A stretch of DNA of 64,000 bases from Psychromonas sp. Urea-02u-13 (GCF_002835995.1 NZ_PJBZ01000035.1:31500-95499), one strand, 5' to 3'; numbered from the stretch's first letter, positions 36,628 through 47,947 are shown. Translations and numbers: made by a program. The notes: a model not told the origin generated them from the letters alone.

Positions 36628-36661
36628 CTAAAAAAACAGCACCCGTAAATGAGTGCCGTTT
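36628..36661 (-). terminator. Terminator ending the S10 operon
   Basis: On the minus strand AAACGGCACTC and GGGTGCTGTTT pair over 11 bases (two G-T pairs) around an ATTTAC loop, followed by a T run. It lies between rpsQ and rplN, the S10/spc boundary. Confidence 0.8.
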
Positions 36662-36698
36662 ATAGATATGTAACTACGTTAAAATCTAATGAATTAGA

Positions 36699-36950
36699 TT
36701 AAGCTTTAGTTACGATTGATGCCAATGTCCAAGATTTATTCTTAGATAAAGGACGACATTCGCTAATTAAAACAACATCGCCTTCGTTACATTGGTTTGT
36801 TTCATCATGTGCATGTAGCTTAGTAGTACGCTTCATGAATTTACCGTATAACGGATGCTTCACTTTACGTTCAATAGCTACAACGATAGATTTTTCCATC
36901 TTTGCACTGATAACTTTACCTTGAAGAGTACGAGTATTAGATTCGCTCAT
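36699..36950 (-). CDS. rpsQ: 30S ribosomal protein S17
   Basis: The 83-residue OB-fold protein has [20 protein letters not shown] and [20 protein letters not shown], the uS17 signature. It binds the 5' domain of 16S rRNA. It is the last gene of the S10 operon; its start overlaps the rpmC stop by one base. Confidence 0.98.
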   Translation of the reverse strand: MSESNTRTLQGKVISAKMEKSIVVAIERKVKHPLYGKFMKRTTKLHAHDETNQCNEGDVVLISECRPLSKNKSWTLASIVTKA

Positions 36951-37141
36951 TACGCACCTGCCTTCTGATTTAGTACTGTCTTAACACGGGCTATGTCACG
37001 ACGCACTTGTTTAACTGAGTGCGGCTTTTCTAACTGACCAGTGTTTAACTGCATACGTAAGTTAAATTGCTCACGTAATAAGTTTAAAAGTTCAGCATTA
37101 AGCTCTTCAACACTTTTATCTTTAAGTTCGGTAGCTTTCAT
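36950..37141 (-). CDS. rpmC: 50S ribosomal protein L29
   Basis: The 63-residue two-helix protein ([19 protein letters not shown], then [13 protein letters not shown]) sits near the exit tunnel beside L23. It overlaps both neighbours by one base, so translation is coupled. Confidence 0.97.
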   Translation of the reverse strand: MKATELKDKSVEELNAELLNLLREQFNLRMQLNTGQLEKPHSVKQVRRDIARVKTVLNQKAGA

Positions 37142-37551
37142 TACATCACCTTACGAGTTACAAAAGTTGTTGCGATTGGAAGTTTAGACGCTGCTAAAGC
37201 AAAAGCTTCACGAGCTAAAGATTCAGGAACACCTTCCATTTCATAAAGAACTTTACCTGGCTGAGTTTGAGCAACGTAGTACTCAACATTACCTTTACCT
37301 TTACCTTGACGAACTTCTAACGGTTTGCCGGTAATCGGTTTATCAGGAAATACTCGGATCCAGATTTTACCTTGACGTTTCACATGGCGAGTCATTGCTC
37401 GACGTGCTGCTTCGATTTGGCGAGCAGTGATTCGGCCACGGCCGACTGCTTTAAGTCCAAATTCGCCAAAGCTTACTTCCGCGCCTTTCGAAAGACCACG
37501 GTTGCGGCCTTTGAACATTTTGCGGAATTTCATACGTTTTGGTTGCATCAT
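37141..37551 (-). CDS. rplP: 50S ribosomal protein L16
   Basis: The 136-residue protein ([20 protein letters not shown], then [20 protein letters not shown]) contacts A-site tRNA and is essential for late large-subunit assembly. Twelve bases after rpsC. Confidence 0.98.
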   Translation of the reverse strand: MMQPKRMKFRKMFKGRNRGLSKGAEVSFGEFGLKAVGRGRITARQIEAARRAMTRHVKRQGKIWIRVFPDKPITGKPLEVRQGKGKGNVEYYVAQTQPGKVLYEMEGVPESLAREAFALAASKLPIATTFVTRKVM

Positions 37552-37563
37552 TAGATATTACTC

Positions 37564-38250
37564 CTACTTGCGACCTTTGCGTTTTGGTTTAGAAGGTGTA
37601 GGTTCTACTGCTAGTGGTAAACCACCTAGAACTTCACCTTTAAAGATCCAAACTTTAACGCCGATGATACCGTAAACAGTTAACGCTTCAGATGTTGAGT
37701 AATCGATATCTGCACGAAGAGTATGTAGAGGTACACGACCTTCACGATACCATTCAGCACGTGCGATTTCTGCACCACCTAGACGTCCACTAACTTGAAC
37801 TTTAATGCCTTTAGCGCCAAGACGCATAGCATTTTGTACCGCACGCTTCATAGCACGACGGAACATTACACGACGCTCTAACTGAGAAGAGATAGAATCT
37901 GCTACTAGTTTTGCGTCAAGTTCAGGTTTACGAATTTCTGAGATATTGATTTGAGCTGGAACACCTGCCATTTTAGCAATAGCTGTGCGTAGCTTCTCAA
38001 CGTCTTCGCCTTTTTTACCAATTACAACACCAGGACGAGCTGTGTGAATAGTCACACGTACGCTTTTCGCTGGACGTTCAATGGTAATTTTAGACAAAGA
38101 AGCGTTTTTCAATTTCTCTGTTAAAAATTTACGGATTTCGTGATCACTGAATAAGTTATCTGCAAAATCTTTTGTGCCTGCATACCAAGTAGAGCTAAAT
38201 GCTTTAGTGATACCTAGGCGAATACCGTTAGGATGAACTTTCTGTCCCAT
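37564..38250 (-). CDS. rpsC: 30S ribosomal protein S3
   Basis: The 228-residue protein starts [20 protein letters not shown]. It has a KH domain ([18 protein letters not shown]) and the C-terminal domain [20 protein letters not shown]. It forms part of the mRNA entry channel. Slightly shorter than E. coli (233). Confidence 0.98.
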   Translation of the reverse strand: MGQKVHPNGIRLGITKAFSSTWYAGTKDFADNLFSDHEIRKFLTEKLKNASLSKITIERPAKSVRVTIHTARPGVVIGKKGEDVEKLRTAIAKMAGVPAQINISEIRKPELDAKLVADSISSQLERRVMFRRAMKRAVQNAMRLGAKGIKVQVSGRLGGAEIARAEWYREGRVPLHTLRADIDYSTSEALTVYGIIGVKVWIFKGEVLGGLPLAVEPTPSKPKRKGRK

Positions 38251-38253
38251 TGT

Positions 38254-38589
38254 TTAACCCCTGTCTGATACCACTACTGTGATATGGCAAGAACGCTTCA
38301 TGATACGATCGGCACGGCCTTTCGCACGTGGCATGATGCGCTTCATTGTTGGACCTTCGTCAACACAAATTTTTGTGATAACTAGTTCATCAACGTCAGC
38401 GCCTTCATTATGCTCAGCGTTTGCAATTGCAGAATCTACAACTTTTTTAATCAAAACAGCTGCTTTCTTAGGGCTGTATGATAAAAGTTCTAGTGCTTTT
38501 TCAACTGGAAGACCACGTACTTGATCTGCTACCAAACGCGCTTTCTGAGCTGAAGAACGAGCGAATAAATGTTTAGCTAAAGCTTCCAT
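38254..38589 (-). CDS. rplV: 50S ribosomal protein L22
   Basis: The 111-residue protein has a long beta-hairpin ([20 protein letters not shown]) that reaches into the exit tunnel, a region where macrolide-resistance changes map. It is separated from rpsC by 3 bases. Confidence 0.98.
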   Translation of the reverse strand: MEALAKHLFARSSAQKARLVADQVRGLPVEKALELLSYSPKKAAVLIKKVVDSAIANAEHNEGADVDELVITKICVDEGPTMKRIMPRAKGRADRIMKRSCHITVVVSDRG

Positions 38590-38597
38590 AAATACTC

Positions 38598-39715
<1,118 letters not shown>

Positions 39716-39726
39716 TATTAATTCCT

Positions 39727-40026
39727 CTACTCAGCGCCAGCGAAATCGATGTCTGCACCTTCAACCAGAGTAACGTATGCTTTTTTCCAGTCGCTACGGC
39801 GACCAATACGTTGACCTGTACGCTTGGTTTTACCCTTCACGTTTAATGTGCGAACACCAGTCACTTCAACTTCAAATAGTTTCTGAACTGCTGCTTTGAC
39901 TTCTGCTTTAGTTGCTGTACCAGCAACTTTGAATACCATAGTGTTATGGTTTTCAGCAGATAAAGTACCCTTTTCAGAGATATGTGGTGCTAGGATCACT
40001 TGTAATAAGCGTGCTTCACTAATCAT
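39727..40026 (-). CDS. rplW: 50S ribosomal protein L23
   Basis: The 99-residue protein ([20 protein letters not shown]) lies at the tunnel exit and docks trigger factor and SRP. Its start overlaps the rplD stop by 4 bases. Confidence 0.98.
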   Translation of the reverse strand: MISEARLLQVILAPHISEKGTLSAENHNTMVFKVAGTATKAEVKAAVQKLFEVEVTGVRTLNVKGKTKRTGQRIGRRSDWKKAYVTLVEGADIDFAGAE

Positions 40027-40628
40027 GCTAAGCTCTCCTCAATCTTCTTAACTGCCGCGGCAGTTACCACTACTTTATCAAAAGCGATAAGACTTACTGG
40101 ATCAATACCTTGCACATCACGAACGTCTACTTTGTATAAGTTACGTGCTGCTAAGAATAGATTCTCATCTAATTCTTCAGTAATGATTAGAACGTCTTTC
40201 AGTTCCATTTCTTTTAACTTAGCTTTCAATTCCTGAGTTTTAGGAGCTGAAACGCTAAAGTTCTCTACAACGATTAGACGATCCTGACGAACAAGTTCAG
40301 ACAGAATGCTTCTCACTGCGCCACGGTACATTTTTTTGTTTACTTTGTGGCTGTGGTCCTGAGGACGCGCAGCAAAAGTAACACCACCACCAACCCAAAT
40401 AGGGCTACGGATTGTACCAGCACGAGCTCGGCCCGTACCTTTCTGACGCCATGGCTTTTTACCGCCACCGCTTACATCAGAACGGTTTTTTTGAGCACGA
40501 GTTCCTTGACGAGCACCAGCTGCATACGCAACGACTACCTGATGTACTAGGGCCTCGTTGAATTCGCGTCCAAAGGTAGCGTCAGAAACTTCAAGTGCAC
40601 TTTGTGCATCTTTCAATACCAATTCCAT
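40023..40628 (-). CDS. rplD: 50S ribosomal protein L4
   Basis: The 201-residue protein has the extended loop [20 protein letters not shown] that lines the exit tunnel. In E. coli free L4 also represses the S10 operon through its leader, by attenuation and translational control. Length equals E. coli L4. Confidence 0.98.
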   Translation of the reverse strand: MELVLKDAQSALEVSDATFGREFNEALVHQVVVAYAAGARQGTRAQKNRSDVSGGGKKPWRQKGTGRARAGTIRSPIWVGGGVTFAARPQDHSHKVNKKMYRGAVRSILSELVRQDRLIVVENFSVSAPKTQELKAKLKEMELKDVLIITEELDENLFLAARNLYKVDVRDVQGIDPVSLIAFDKVVVTAAAVKKIEESLA

Positions 40629-40642
40629 TACTAATTCCTTGG

Positions 40643-41281
40643 TTATGCTTTAACAGCAGGTTTAATGAACACATCGCCGTTTTTCGCACCAGGTACTGCA
40701 CCTTTAATGAGCAGTAAGTTGCGTTCAACGTCGATACGAACAACATCAAGATTCTGAGTCGTTACACGCTCATCACCCATGTGGCCAGACATTTTTTTGC
40801 CCTTGAAAACACGACCCGGAGTTTGACACATACCAATCGAACCATTTGAACGATGTGATAGTGAGTTACCGTGAGTTGCGTCTTGCATAGAGAAGTTCCA
40901 ACGCTTAATACCGCCTTGGAAACCTTTACCTTTAGACTGACCTGTTACATCTACTTTCGTAATATCATTGAAAAGCTCTACACTTAGCTCAGCGCCAACT
41001 ACGATATCAGTACCTTCGTTCTCATCGAGACGAAATTCCCATAGACCACGACCCGCTTCAACGCCTGCTTTCGCAAAGTGTCCAGCTTCTGGCTTAGTTA
41101 CACGGCTAGCTTTTTTTGCGCCAGCTGTTACTTGAATAGCTTGGTAGCCATCAATATCAAGTGTTTTAACTTGAGTAACTCGGTTTGGTGTACATTCAAG
41201 AACTGTAACTGGGATAGAAACACCGTCTTCAGTGAAGACACGAGTCATACCAATTTTACGACCTACTAGACCGATTGTCAT
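40643..41281 (-). CDS. rplC: 50S ribosomal protein L3
   Basis: The 212-residue protein ([20 protein letters not shown]) has the conserved loop [20 protein letters not shown] near the peptidyl-transferase centre; the MCQTPG glutamine is the residue methylated by PrmB in E. coli. Second gene of the S10 operon. Confidence 0.98.
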   Translation of the reverse strand: MTIGLVGRKIGMTRVFTEDGVSIPVTVLECTPNRVTQVKTLDIDGYQAIQVTAGAKKASRVTKPEAGHFAKAGVEAGRGLWEFRLDENEGTDIVVGAELSVELFNDITKVDVTGQSKGKGFQGGIKRWNFSMQDATHGNSLSHRSNGSIGMCQTPGRVFKGKKMSGHMGDERVTTQNLDVVRIDVERNLLLIKGAVPGAKNGDVFIKPAVKA

Positions 41282-41296
41282 TGCAATAACTCCTTT

Positions 41297-41791
<495 letters not shown>

Positions 41792-41797
<6 letters not shown>

Positions 41798-41819
41798 ACA
41801 GTATTCGTGTGACATGACA
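41792..41819 (-). promoter_or_regulatory. Candidate sigma-70 promoter of the S10 operon
   Basis: On the minus strand TTGTCA (-35, + strand 41814-41819) and TATTAT (-10, 41792-41797) are 16 bases apart. This is a good consensus match placed about 180 bases before rpsJ and divergent from tmcA. Confidence 0.65.
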
Positions 41820-41904
41820 AGCTTTTATTGAAGTATTTGTTTAAAAAGCAAACAGAAAGATCTTCTGATAAACTCTCACCATCAAATAGACCAATAGGAT
41901 CATC

Positions 41905-43866
41905 GTGTCACTTAATCAAAACAACTCTCAGCACAACACGCACCGCCAGCTTATACGCTTAATGGGCCCTCTCGCATGGTGCTATGAGCAATGCATGGAA
42001 ATGATTAGTGCTAGCGCCCTACCCTACTTTTGGTTGGGAGACGCGCCAGCGACGATCACTTCGCACTTATATAAGCAGATATTAGGGCAAGAGATCTCCT
42101 TACTCGTTATTAATGCTCATAATGCCTTTGATGCCAACTTATTCGCAGCCAGTGAAGGCACATTACGCGGGGGTGGCACATTAGTTTTATTGTGTCCTAC
42201 TGATATTGATAACAACGATAATTTTTATACCTATATAAGTAAGCAATTAGAATGCTTTCCTTTCATAACCATTATGCAGGGTGACAAACTGCCTGAGCTC
42301 AATAACAAAGCAATCAATCAACAACCCCAGTTGCATCTTGAACAACAAAATAACGCTATCAAGGCCATTATTAAAACCGTTACCGGACATCGTCGTCGCC
42401 CGCTAGTATTAACGGCAAATAGAGGACGCGGAAAATCTTCAGCGTTAGGTATTGCGGCCAAACAGTTAATCGAATTAGGCTACCAACAAATATTAATATG
42501 TGCGCCAAGCAAAGATGCGACTAATACACTTTTCAAACATGCAGGTGATTCAACTAAAATAAGCTTCATTGCTCCAGACCTGCTTTTAAAAAATAAGCCA
42601 GCCTGTGATTTGTTAATGATTGATGAAGCAGCCGCGATACCCGTGGCAACATTAGAAGCACTCAGTGAGCATTATTCTCGATTAGTCTTTGCTACAACCT
42701 TACATGGCTATGAAGGTTCCGGTCGTGGATTCGCTTTACGCTTTCAAAAGCGCCTCAAACAGATAGCGCCACAGATGCGTTCATTACATATTGATCAACC
42801 TATCCGTTGGGGAAAAGATGACCCACTTGAACAATTTACCTTGCAACACCTTTGTTTAACGGAAAGCCAAACACCCTCTCCTGTTTATGACAAAACACAA
42901 AAAGTACACTTTAGCGTTGTCACAGCAACACAGCTTTTGGCTGACCCAGGTTTATTAACAGAGATTTTTTCACTGTTAGTAACAGCGCACTATCAGACTA
43001 AACCTTCTGACTTAGAAAAGTTACTCAATGACAAACTGCTTTCTATTTTATTGTTAACTCAAAATAAACAAGTATTAGCAGTTGCTTTGGTTAACCATGA
43101 AGGTGATCTTGATGAAGGTTTAGCACAACAGGTCTATCAAGGAAGTCGTCGCCTTAAAGGGCATTTAGTTGCGCAGTCGCTCACCTTTCATTGTGCTCAA
43201 CAAGATGCAGCAAAACACAAATACGCACGTATACAAAGAATTGCAACTCATCCAGCGTTACAGCAACAAGGATTAGGTAAGCTGTTTATGCTCAAAATGA
43301 CTGATTGGGCAACAACACAACAATTTGACCATTTATGTGCATCATTTGGTGCAACCGCTGAATTATTAAGGTTTTGGCAGATGAACCACTTTTCCTCCTT
43401 ACGTATTGGCAGTAGTAAAGATAAAAGCAGTGGTACACACTCGTTTATTGTTAATCGCCCTTTATCTATAAGAGGCAAACAATTACATCAAGCAGTGGTG
43501 CAACAGTTCCATTTACAGCTAGCGGTGCAAATTGCACGTCAACTGCAGCAGTTAGACTCTCAATTAATTGCCACACTGTTAAACGAGTTACCTAAAGGCA
43601 GTTATCAACACCCATTACTCGTGAGTTACTGTCAGGGAAATTTACCTTACGATTTTGTGGAATTTCATTTAATTGCAGTTATTATCAATAGTGACCTGTC
43701 TTTACTAGATAAAAAACAGCAAACACTTACAATACAAAAAACATTACAAAATAGAAGCTGGGCAGATATTTGTGAAAACAACAAATATACAGGTAAAAAA
43801 CAAGCTCAACTCGAATTACGAAATAACATCACGCTATTAACAGCACCCTATAAAATAGAAGAGTAA
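41905..43866 (+). CDS. tmcA: tRNA(Met) cytidine acetyltransferase TmcA
   Basis: The 653-residue enzyme makes N4-acetylcytidine at the wobble base of elongator tRNA(Met) using acetyl-CoA and ATP. An N-terminal DUF1726-type domain precedes an RNA-helicase-like ATPase with Walker A ANRGRGKSSALG and Walker B LLMIDEAAAIP. The GNAT acetyltransferase domain follows (RIQRIATHPALQQQGLGKLF), then a C-terminal tRNA-binding region. The start is GTG at 41905 with AGGAT 6 bases upstream. rsuA begins one base after the stop, so the genes are cotranscribed. Confidence 0.95.
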   Translation: MSLNQNNSQHNTHRQLIRLMGPLAWCYEQCMEMISASALPYFWLGDAPATITSHLYKQILGQEISLLVINAHNAFDANLFAASEGTLRGGGTLVLLCPTDIDNNDNFYTYISKQLECFPFITIMQGDKLPELNNKAINQQPQLHLEQQNNAIKAIIKTVTGHRRRPLVLTANRGRGKSSALGIAAKQLIELGYQQILICAPSKDATNTLFKHAGDSTKISFIAPDLLLKNKPACDLLMIDEAAAIPVATLEALSEHYSRLVFATTLHGYEGSGRGFALRFQKRLKQIAPQMRSLHIDQPIRWGKDDPLEQFTLQHLCLTESQTPSPVYDKTQKVHFSVVTATQLLADPGLLTEIFSLLVTAHYQTKPSDLEKLLNDKLLSILLLTQNKQVLAVALVNHEGDLDEGLAQQVYQGSRRLKGHLVAQSLTFHCAQQDAAKHKYARIQRIATHPALQQQGLGKLFMLKMTDWATTQQFDHLCASFGATAELLRFWQMNHFSSLRIGSSKDKSSGTHSFIVNRPLSIRGKQLHQAVVQQFHLQLAVQIARQLQQLDSQLIATLLNELPKGSYQHPLLVSYCQGNLPYDFVEFHLIAVIINSDLSLLDKKQQTLTIQKTLQNRSWADICENNKYTGKKQAQLELRNNITLLTAPYKIEE

Positions 43867-43867
43867 A

Positions 43868-44560
43868 ATGCGCCTAGATAAATATATATGTGAATCCACT
43901 ACCCTAACTCGTAGCCAAGCTAAAAAAGTGATTAGCCAAGGGCGCGTTAAAAGCGACGATAAAATCGTGCGTAGTAGTGCTTATAAAACATCAGAAGGCG
44001 AAGAAATCCGTTTTGATGGTGATATCATTTCTGTGCGTGGGTTACGTTACATCATGCTCAACAAACCTCAGGACTTTATCTGCTCAAATGTAGATGAACA
44101 ATTACCAAGCCTATTTAACCTTATCGAAGCAGACAAAAAAGAGCAGCTATTCATTGCTGGTCGATTAGATGCAGATACAACAGGATTAGCACTTATTACC
44201 GATGATGGCCAATGGTCACATAAAGTAACTAGCCCACGTAACAAATGTAAAAAACGTTACCGTGTAGGTCTTGATGCAGTCATTACTGACGAAGCGATTG
44301 CCCAGTTAAAAGAAGGGGTTCAACTTAACGCAGAACCACAACCTTGTTTACCTGCTGAAGTAGAAATTATTTCTGACACTGAAGTTGTATTGACGATCAG
44401 CGAAGGTAAATACCACCAAGTTAAACGTATGTTTGCGGCGGTAGGAAATTTAGTGATTGAACTTCACCGTGAACAAATTGGTGATATCGAACTAGATGCA
44501 AGCTTAGCACCAGGCGAATGGCGTTACCTGACTGCTGCGGAAGTAAAAAGCATTGGTTAG
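43868..44560 (+). CDS. rsuA: 16S rRNA pseudouridine-516 synthase RsuA
   Basis: The 230-residue protein has an N-terminal S4 RNA-binding domain (MRLDKYICESTTLTRSQAKK) and a pseudouridine synthase core with the catalytic aspartate in AGRLDADTTGLALIT. EGKYHQVKRMFAAVGNLVIE is shared with E. coli RsuA, which fits better than RluE/RluF. It converts U516 of 16S rRNA during assembly. The downstream MGMT-like gene overlaps its end by 8 bases. Confidence 0.93.
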   Translation: MRLDKYICESTTLTRSQAKKVISQGRVKSDDKIVRSSAYKTSEGEEIRFDGDIISVRGLRYIMLNKPQDFICSNVDEQLPSLFNLIEADKKEQLFIAGRLDADTTGLALITDDGQWSHKVTSPRNKCKKRYRVGLDAVITDEAIAQLKEGVQLNAEPQPCLPAEVEIISDTEVVLTISEGKYHQVKRMFAAVGNLVIELHREQIGDIELDASLAPGEWRYLTAAEVKSIG

Positions 44561-44858
44561 TCCCTTTAATCAGCAATGTTATGCATTACTGAAACTTATC
44601 CCCGAAGGTAATATTGTTACCTACGGGGATATTGCCCATGCGCTTGATACTAAAGCTTACCAAGCTGTGGGTAATGCAATGGCAAGTAACCCTAACCCAA
44701 TTATTGTACCCTGCCACCGTGTTGTAAAAGCCAATGGTGATATTGGTAACTACGCATTAGGTGTTGATAAGAAAATTGAATTACTTAATAAAGAAGGGGT
44801 AAAAACAGCCCAAGGAAAAATAGTCAACTTCAAACAAGTGCGTTTTCAATTCCAGTAA
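44553..44858 (+). CDS. MGMT-family DNA alkyltransferase-domain protein
   Basis: A 101-residue single-domain protein of the O6-alkylguanine-DNA alkyltransferase fold: GNIVTYGDIAHAL, the helix-turn-helix AVGNAMASNPNP, and active-site PCHRVV with the acceptor cysteine at residue 54. Because that cysteine is present it is not an Atl protein, whose Cys is replaced by Trp; still, it lacks the usual N-terminal domain of Ogt/Ada, as YbaZ-like proteins do. The start is TTG, overlapping rsuA by 8 bases with GGAAG upstream. It probably repairs or flags alkylated guanine. Confidence 0.85.
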   Translation: MVSPFNQQCYALLKLIPEGNIVTYGDIAHALDTKAYQAVGNAMASNPNPIIVPCHRVVKANGDIGNYALGVDKKIELLNKEGVKTAQGKIVNFKQVRFQFQ

Positions 44859-44963
44859 AACTATTCCAATTCCCCTGTCATAAATACTCAATAGTTCGAT
44901 CACACTACTGTCATGCACGGCCCCTAATATAACTATATAAGCTAATTATTAAGGGGAATATCT

Positions 44964-45113
44964 ATGAAAAACACAATTCAATTAATCTCAATTGTAGTGG
45001 CATCATTAATACTTGGTATGGCCATCATATTCTCATCAGCACCACAGGCAGAGCCACTTTCCGAATGGCCCTATGACTATTGGTATATGCTTGGCTCATA
45101 CCAAGCGAACTAG
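44964..45113 (+). CDS. Small membrane or secreted peptide (49 aa), unknown
   Basis: A 50-codon ORF with a strong ribosome site (AAGGGG at 44951-44956) 7 bases before ATG. It encodes MKNTIQLISIVVASLILGMA followed by IIFSSAPQAEPLSEW and a tyrosine/tryptophan-rich tail. The N-terminus is one hydrophobic helix, either a signal anchor or a signal peptide cut near SSAPQA. Its TAG overlaps the stop of the convergent thioredoxin-like gene (shared CTAG). I do not recognise a family. Confidence 0.6.
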   Translation: MKNTIQLISIVVASLILGMAIIFSSAPQAEPLSEWPYDYWYMLGSYQAN

Positions 45114-45466
45114 AGCTGTTGTAAAAACTTCTGAGCAAGTTCATCGAGCTGTGTAGCAGATATTATCTCAACATTTTCTGCATCAATGACTTTGCCGTTA
45201 ATAATAAGTACGGTGCGTGGGAAACCATGCCCGCCTACTGACTCAGTGAAGCTTTGGTGCTCAGGTGAAAGGTAGACTTTTTTCTCTTTTTGCATCGATA
45301 ATGTATAAACATTAATATTTTTATCAGATAGCTTTTCACTGAACGTCTCTAAATTAAGAGACTGATCAGTACAATCAGAGCACCAATCTGCCGTTAGGTT
45401 CACAACACAGGTTTCATTTTCGCTAAGGCTCTTTTGTAGTTGCTCAAGGTTTGTCTGTTTAATCAT
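45110..45466 (-). CDS. Thioredoxin-fold protein
   Basis: A 118-residue thioredoxin-fold protein with a redox motif C29-S-D-C32 (TADWCSDCTD) and the cis-proline loop GFPRTVLI. No signal peptide, so cytoplasmic. It probably reduces or senses thiols, although the SD pair inside the motif is unusual compared with GP in thioredoxin. Its start overlaps the end of the acyltransferase-hydrolase fusion by 8 bases, which suggests coupled expression and perhaps a shared pathway. Confidence 0.88.
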   Translation of the reverse strand: MIKQTNLEQLQKSLSENETCVVNLTADWCSDCTDQSLNLETFSEKLSDKNINVYTLSMQKEKKVYLSPEHQSFTESVGGHGFPRTVLIINGKVIDAENVEIISATQLDELAQKFLQQL

Positions 45467-47648
45467 TATTGGCTCTCGTTAGTTTTGCTAAAAATCTGTC
45501 TATTAAGTAAAAAGTATCAACACTACCTTCATCTCTTACAATAACATGGTGTTGTAACGCTAAGTATTCAATAGATTTATCTTCAGAGCCAACTTTTTCT
45601 ATTATCTCGACTGCGGAGTTGGCCTCAACCACCGGATCATCTTTCGCCTGAATCACTAATAACGGCACACTCACGAGTGCTAATTTTTCACGACACGCCT
45701 CTTGTAACTCAAGTAAACGTGCTAACCCCGCCACATAAATTTTATCGTAGTTAGTATCAGGATACTGCGCGTCATTTTCTACGTAAGGCAAACTACCCGT
45801 TTCCACCGAAAAACCTTTTAACAGCCGATTCCATTTTTCTAACATGGGGGATAACTTCGAGGTTTTTTGTTGTAATGTTAACGCAGGGTTAATCGCGACA
45901 ATGCCAGCCAACTTTTCTAGCCCAGTACTTCCCTGTAATAAGGCTAATAAGGCCCCTGCTGAAAATCCCGCTAATATCACTTCAGGGTGATAATGAGAAA
46001 GTACCGCGTAACCGCGTTGCACCGATTCCGACCAAGATTGTAAACTCACGTTTTTTAACTCAGAAGCATGTGTGCCATGACCCGCTAAGCGTACAATATA
46101 AACCCCATAACCCTGTTTATTAAGATGTTCTGCTAATTGTAATAACTCACCCGGTGACGCCAGAAAACCATGTACCAAGACAATACCTGCCTTTTGAAGG
46201 TCTCCCTGCATGAATTGCGGTTTACCAACATCTCTACTTTTACTCTCTCCTTTTATATAAGAACGCATGCGTTCATGCTCATAAATAGAGGTATCACGTT
46301 CAATCACCGCTTCAGCTACTTGTAACGAAAGCTTCTTAGGCATTTTTTTAGCCAGCTTTTTAATGATTTTAACCGCCCACTTCATTACCTCAAACTCATT
46401 GGCTAATACACTGGTTGTATTATCGATGCGCATTCGATGGAAAGGTTTTGGTGCTTGGATATGTTCATGGTCAACAAGCAAGTGGCCCTCTTTTATCGTG
46501 ACAACTTGCTCTTCAATAGCTAAATTCATAATGCTGGTATAAGCTGCATAATCACCATTTGCAACCAGGTTAATGATGCCATCACGAATACTACGATGCA
46601 CACGTCTATGGTTCTGTTTCTTAATCAACAAACAAGCCAGATAGATAACCTGCTTAAAATTTTCCTCAGATATTCCCTGTGCTGGTACATAACGCAAAGT
46701 AGTCGCAACGATATGATCCATATTGATAGAAAGGCGCGAATAAACACGATGCATAAACTTGTGCGTTAAACGATGACGCATTAACTTCATCATCCAATCC
46801 ATTTTCCTAGCTGCAGAAACAAAAGGAAACAGATAAGCAATAATACGTCGATAAGGTTTACTGAAACTACGTACATCAATCGGGTGACCAAAAGAGATAG
46901 AAATATCACTTTCTTGTAGTAATATTTTACCCTCGACTAATAACTCTTCCTCCAATTGCGGTTCCAGGTCTTTAACCCAAAGTTGCACGCCTGTTGATAA
47001 AAGGTTTTTTCCTGGTCGAAGCGGATAATAGGTAATGTTAACCGGCACAATGCAAAGGTCTAAGGGAGCTAGATCGCCAGGGCCTCGCAAATCATAGGTA
47101 TCTTGATAATAATTAATAAGCTCTTCATTATTATCAGCAATCGCACGTTTATACTGCTCCTTCATCAAAAAAACTTTTAACGCTAATATCGATGCTCCAG
47201 TGTGTGGCGCGATAACCTTATTATCGAGCTGTAATTGCAACTGGCCATCATGCATTACCTTTTTGCTTTTCACCATTGAGCCTTCTGGAAAAATCACCCA
47301 ATTATGTGAGCCTTTCATTAATTCAGAAATCATCTTTTCATCGCGTCCCGGCATATTCAGCGGGTGGGCTCCGACAGACTCCAAATACTGACCAAATTTC
47401 CCCTTAAATAAGCCACTGTCAGCTAAAGAGTGCGCCATTTGGCCATTATGTTTATAGAGGATGTGCAAGAGAAGCCCGGTTTCAAAACGGGTGAAGTGGT
47501 TAACAACAAATAGAGTGGGATTAGCGCGCAGTTTTTCCTGACCTTCAACGGAAACGGCTGAGCGACTTATTTTTTTGATGGCACTGACAATCAGTCCCGC
47601 AAAACGGAAAGATTTATTGGCTTTTACTAAGGTCTCCTCTTCTGACAT
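45459..47648 (-). CDS. Acyltransferase / alpha-beta hydrolase fusion protein
   Basis: A 729-residue two-enzyme chain. Residues about 15-260 form a PlsC-like glycerolipid acyltransferase: catalytic histidine H51 in VVNHFTRFET and the FPEG motif at 120-123 are present. The usual H-x4-D reads H-x4-E here (H51, E56). A helical linker with DUF-like character covers about 270-480. Residues 487-729 form an alpha/beta hydrolase: oxyanion HGF near 493, nucleophile GFSAG with S563, acid near D670/D671, and histidine near H700/H701. No signal peptide or clear membrane span. It may remodel or deacylate lipids at the inner membrane. GGAGG precedes the ATG. Confidence 0.85.
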   Translation of the reverse strand: MSEEETLVKANKSFRFAGLIVSAIKKISRSAVSVEGQEKLRANPTLFVVNHFTRFETGLLLHILYKHNGQMAHSLADSGLFKGKFGQYLESVGAHPLNMPGRDEKMISELMKGSHNWVIFPEGSMVKSKKVMHDGQLQLQLDNKVIAPHTGASILALKVFLMKEQYKRAIADNNEELINYYQDTYDLRGPGDLAPLDLCIVPVNITYYPLRPGKNLLSTGVQLWVKDLEPQLEEELLVEGKILLQESDISISFGHPIDVRSFSKPYRRIIAYLFPFVSAARKMDWMMKLMRHRLTHKFMHRVYSRLSINMDHIVATTLRYVPAQGISEENFKQVIYLACLLIKKQNHRRVHRSIRDGIINLVANGDYAAYTSIMNLAIEEQVVTIKEGHLLVDHEHIQAPKPFHRMRIDNTTSVLANEFEVMKWAVKIIKKLAKKMPKKLSLQVAEAVIERDTSIYEHERMRSYIKGESKSRDVGKPQFMQGDLQKAGIVLVHGFLASPGELLQLAEHLNKQGYGVYIVRLAGHGTHASELKNVSLQSWSESVQRGYAVLSHYHPEVILAGFSAGALLALLQGSTGLEKLAGIVAINPALTLQQKTSKLSPMLEKWNRLLKGFSVETGSLPYVENDAQYPDTNYDKIYVAGLARLLELQEACREKLALVSVPLLVIQAKDDPVVEANSAVEIIEKVGSEDKSIEYLALQHHVIVRDEGSVDTFYLIDRFLAKLTRANND

Positions 47649-47707
47649 AACGCCTCCTTATTAAGCCTTAAGTATAGGGAGGTTTAACGTATCTGCTGAG
47701 GCTTAAG

Positions 47708-47947
47708 TTAAAACTGATAACCCAAGCTCAGTGTTGCTGTTTTTTCTGTATCAACCGTACTTGAAATACTGAGACCAACAGGTGTCACATAAAGTAGACC
47801 AATTTGTCCCGCAAGACCGACATCCCTATTATTAGAACAATACGCTTCACTTTTTGATGAAAGTAATGCACTGGGTAAATTCTCTGGGGAGTCAGTAGAC
47901 TCATCCTCAGGATCACCGACTAAGCAAGTTAATGACTTATCACTCAT
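47708..47947 (-). CDS. Hypothetical protein with outer-membrane beta-barrel-like C-terminus, possibly a fragment
   Basis: A 79-residue ORF ending VTPVGLSISSTVDTEKTATL-type beta strands and LSLGYQF, with a terminal phenylalanine typical of outer-membrane barrel proteins. It lacks a signal peptide and has no visible ribosome site. The first half is acidic and contains CLVGDPEDESTDS. It is probably the 3' stump of a larger outer-membrane protein gene, or a spurious frame. Confidence 0.35.
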   Translation of the reverse strand: MSDKSLTCLVGDPEDESTDSPENLPSALLSSKSEAYCSNNRDVGLAGQIGLLYVTPVGLSISSTVDTEKTATLSLGYQF

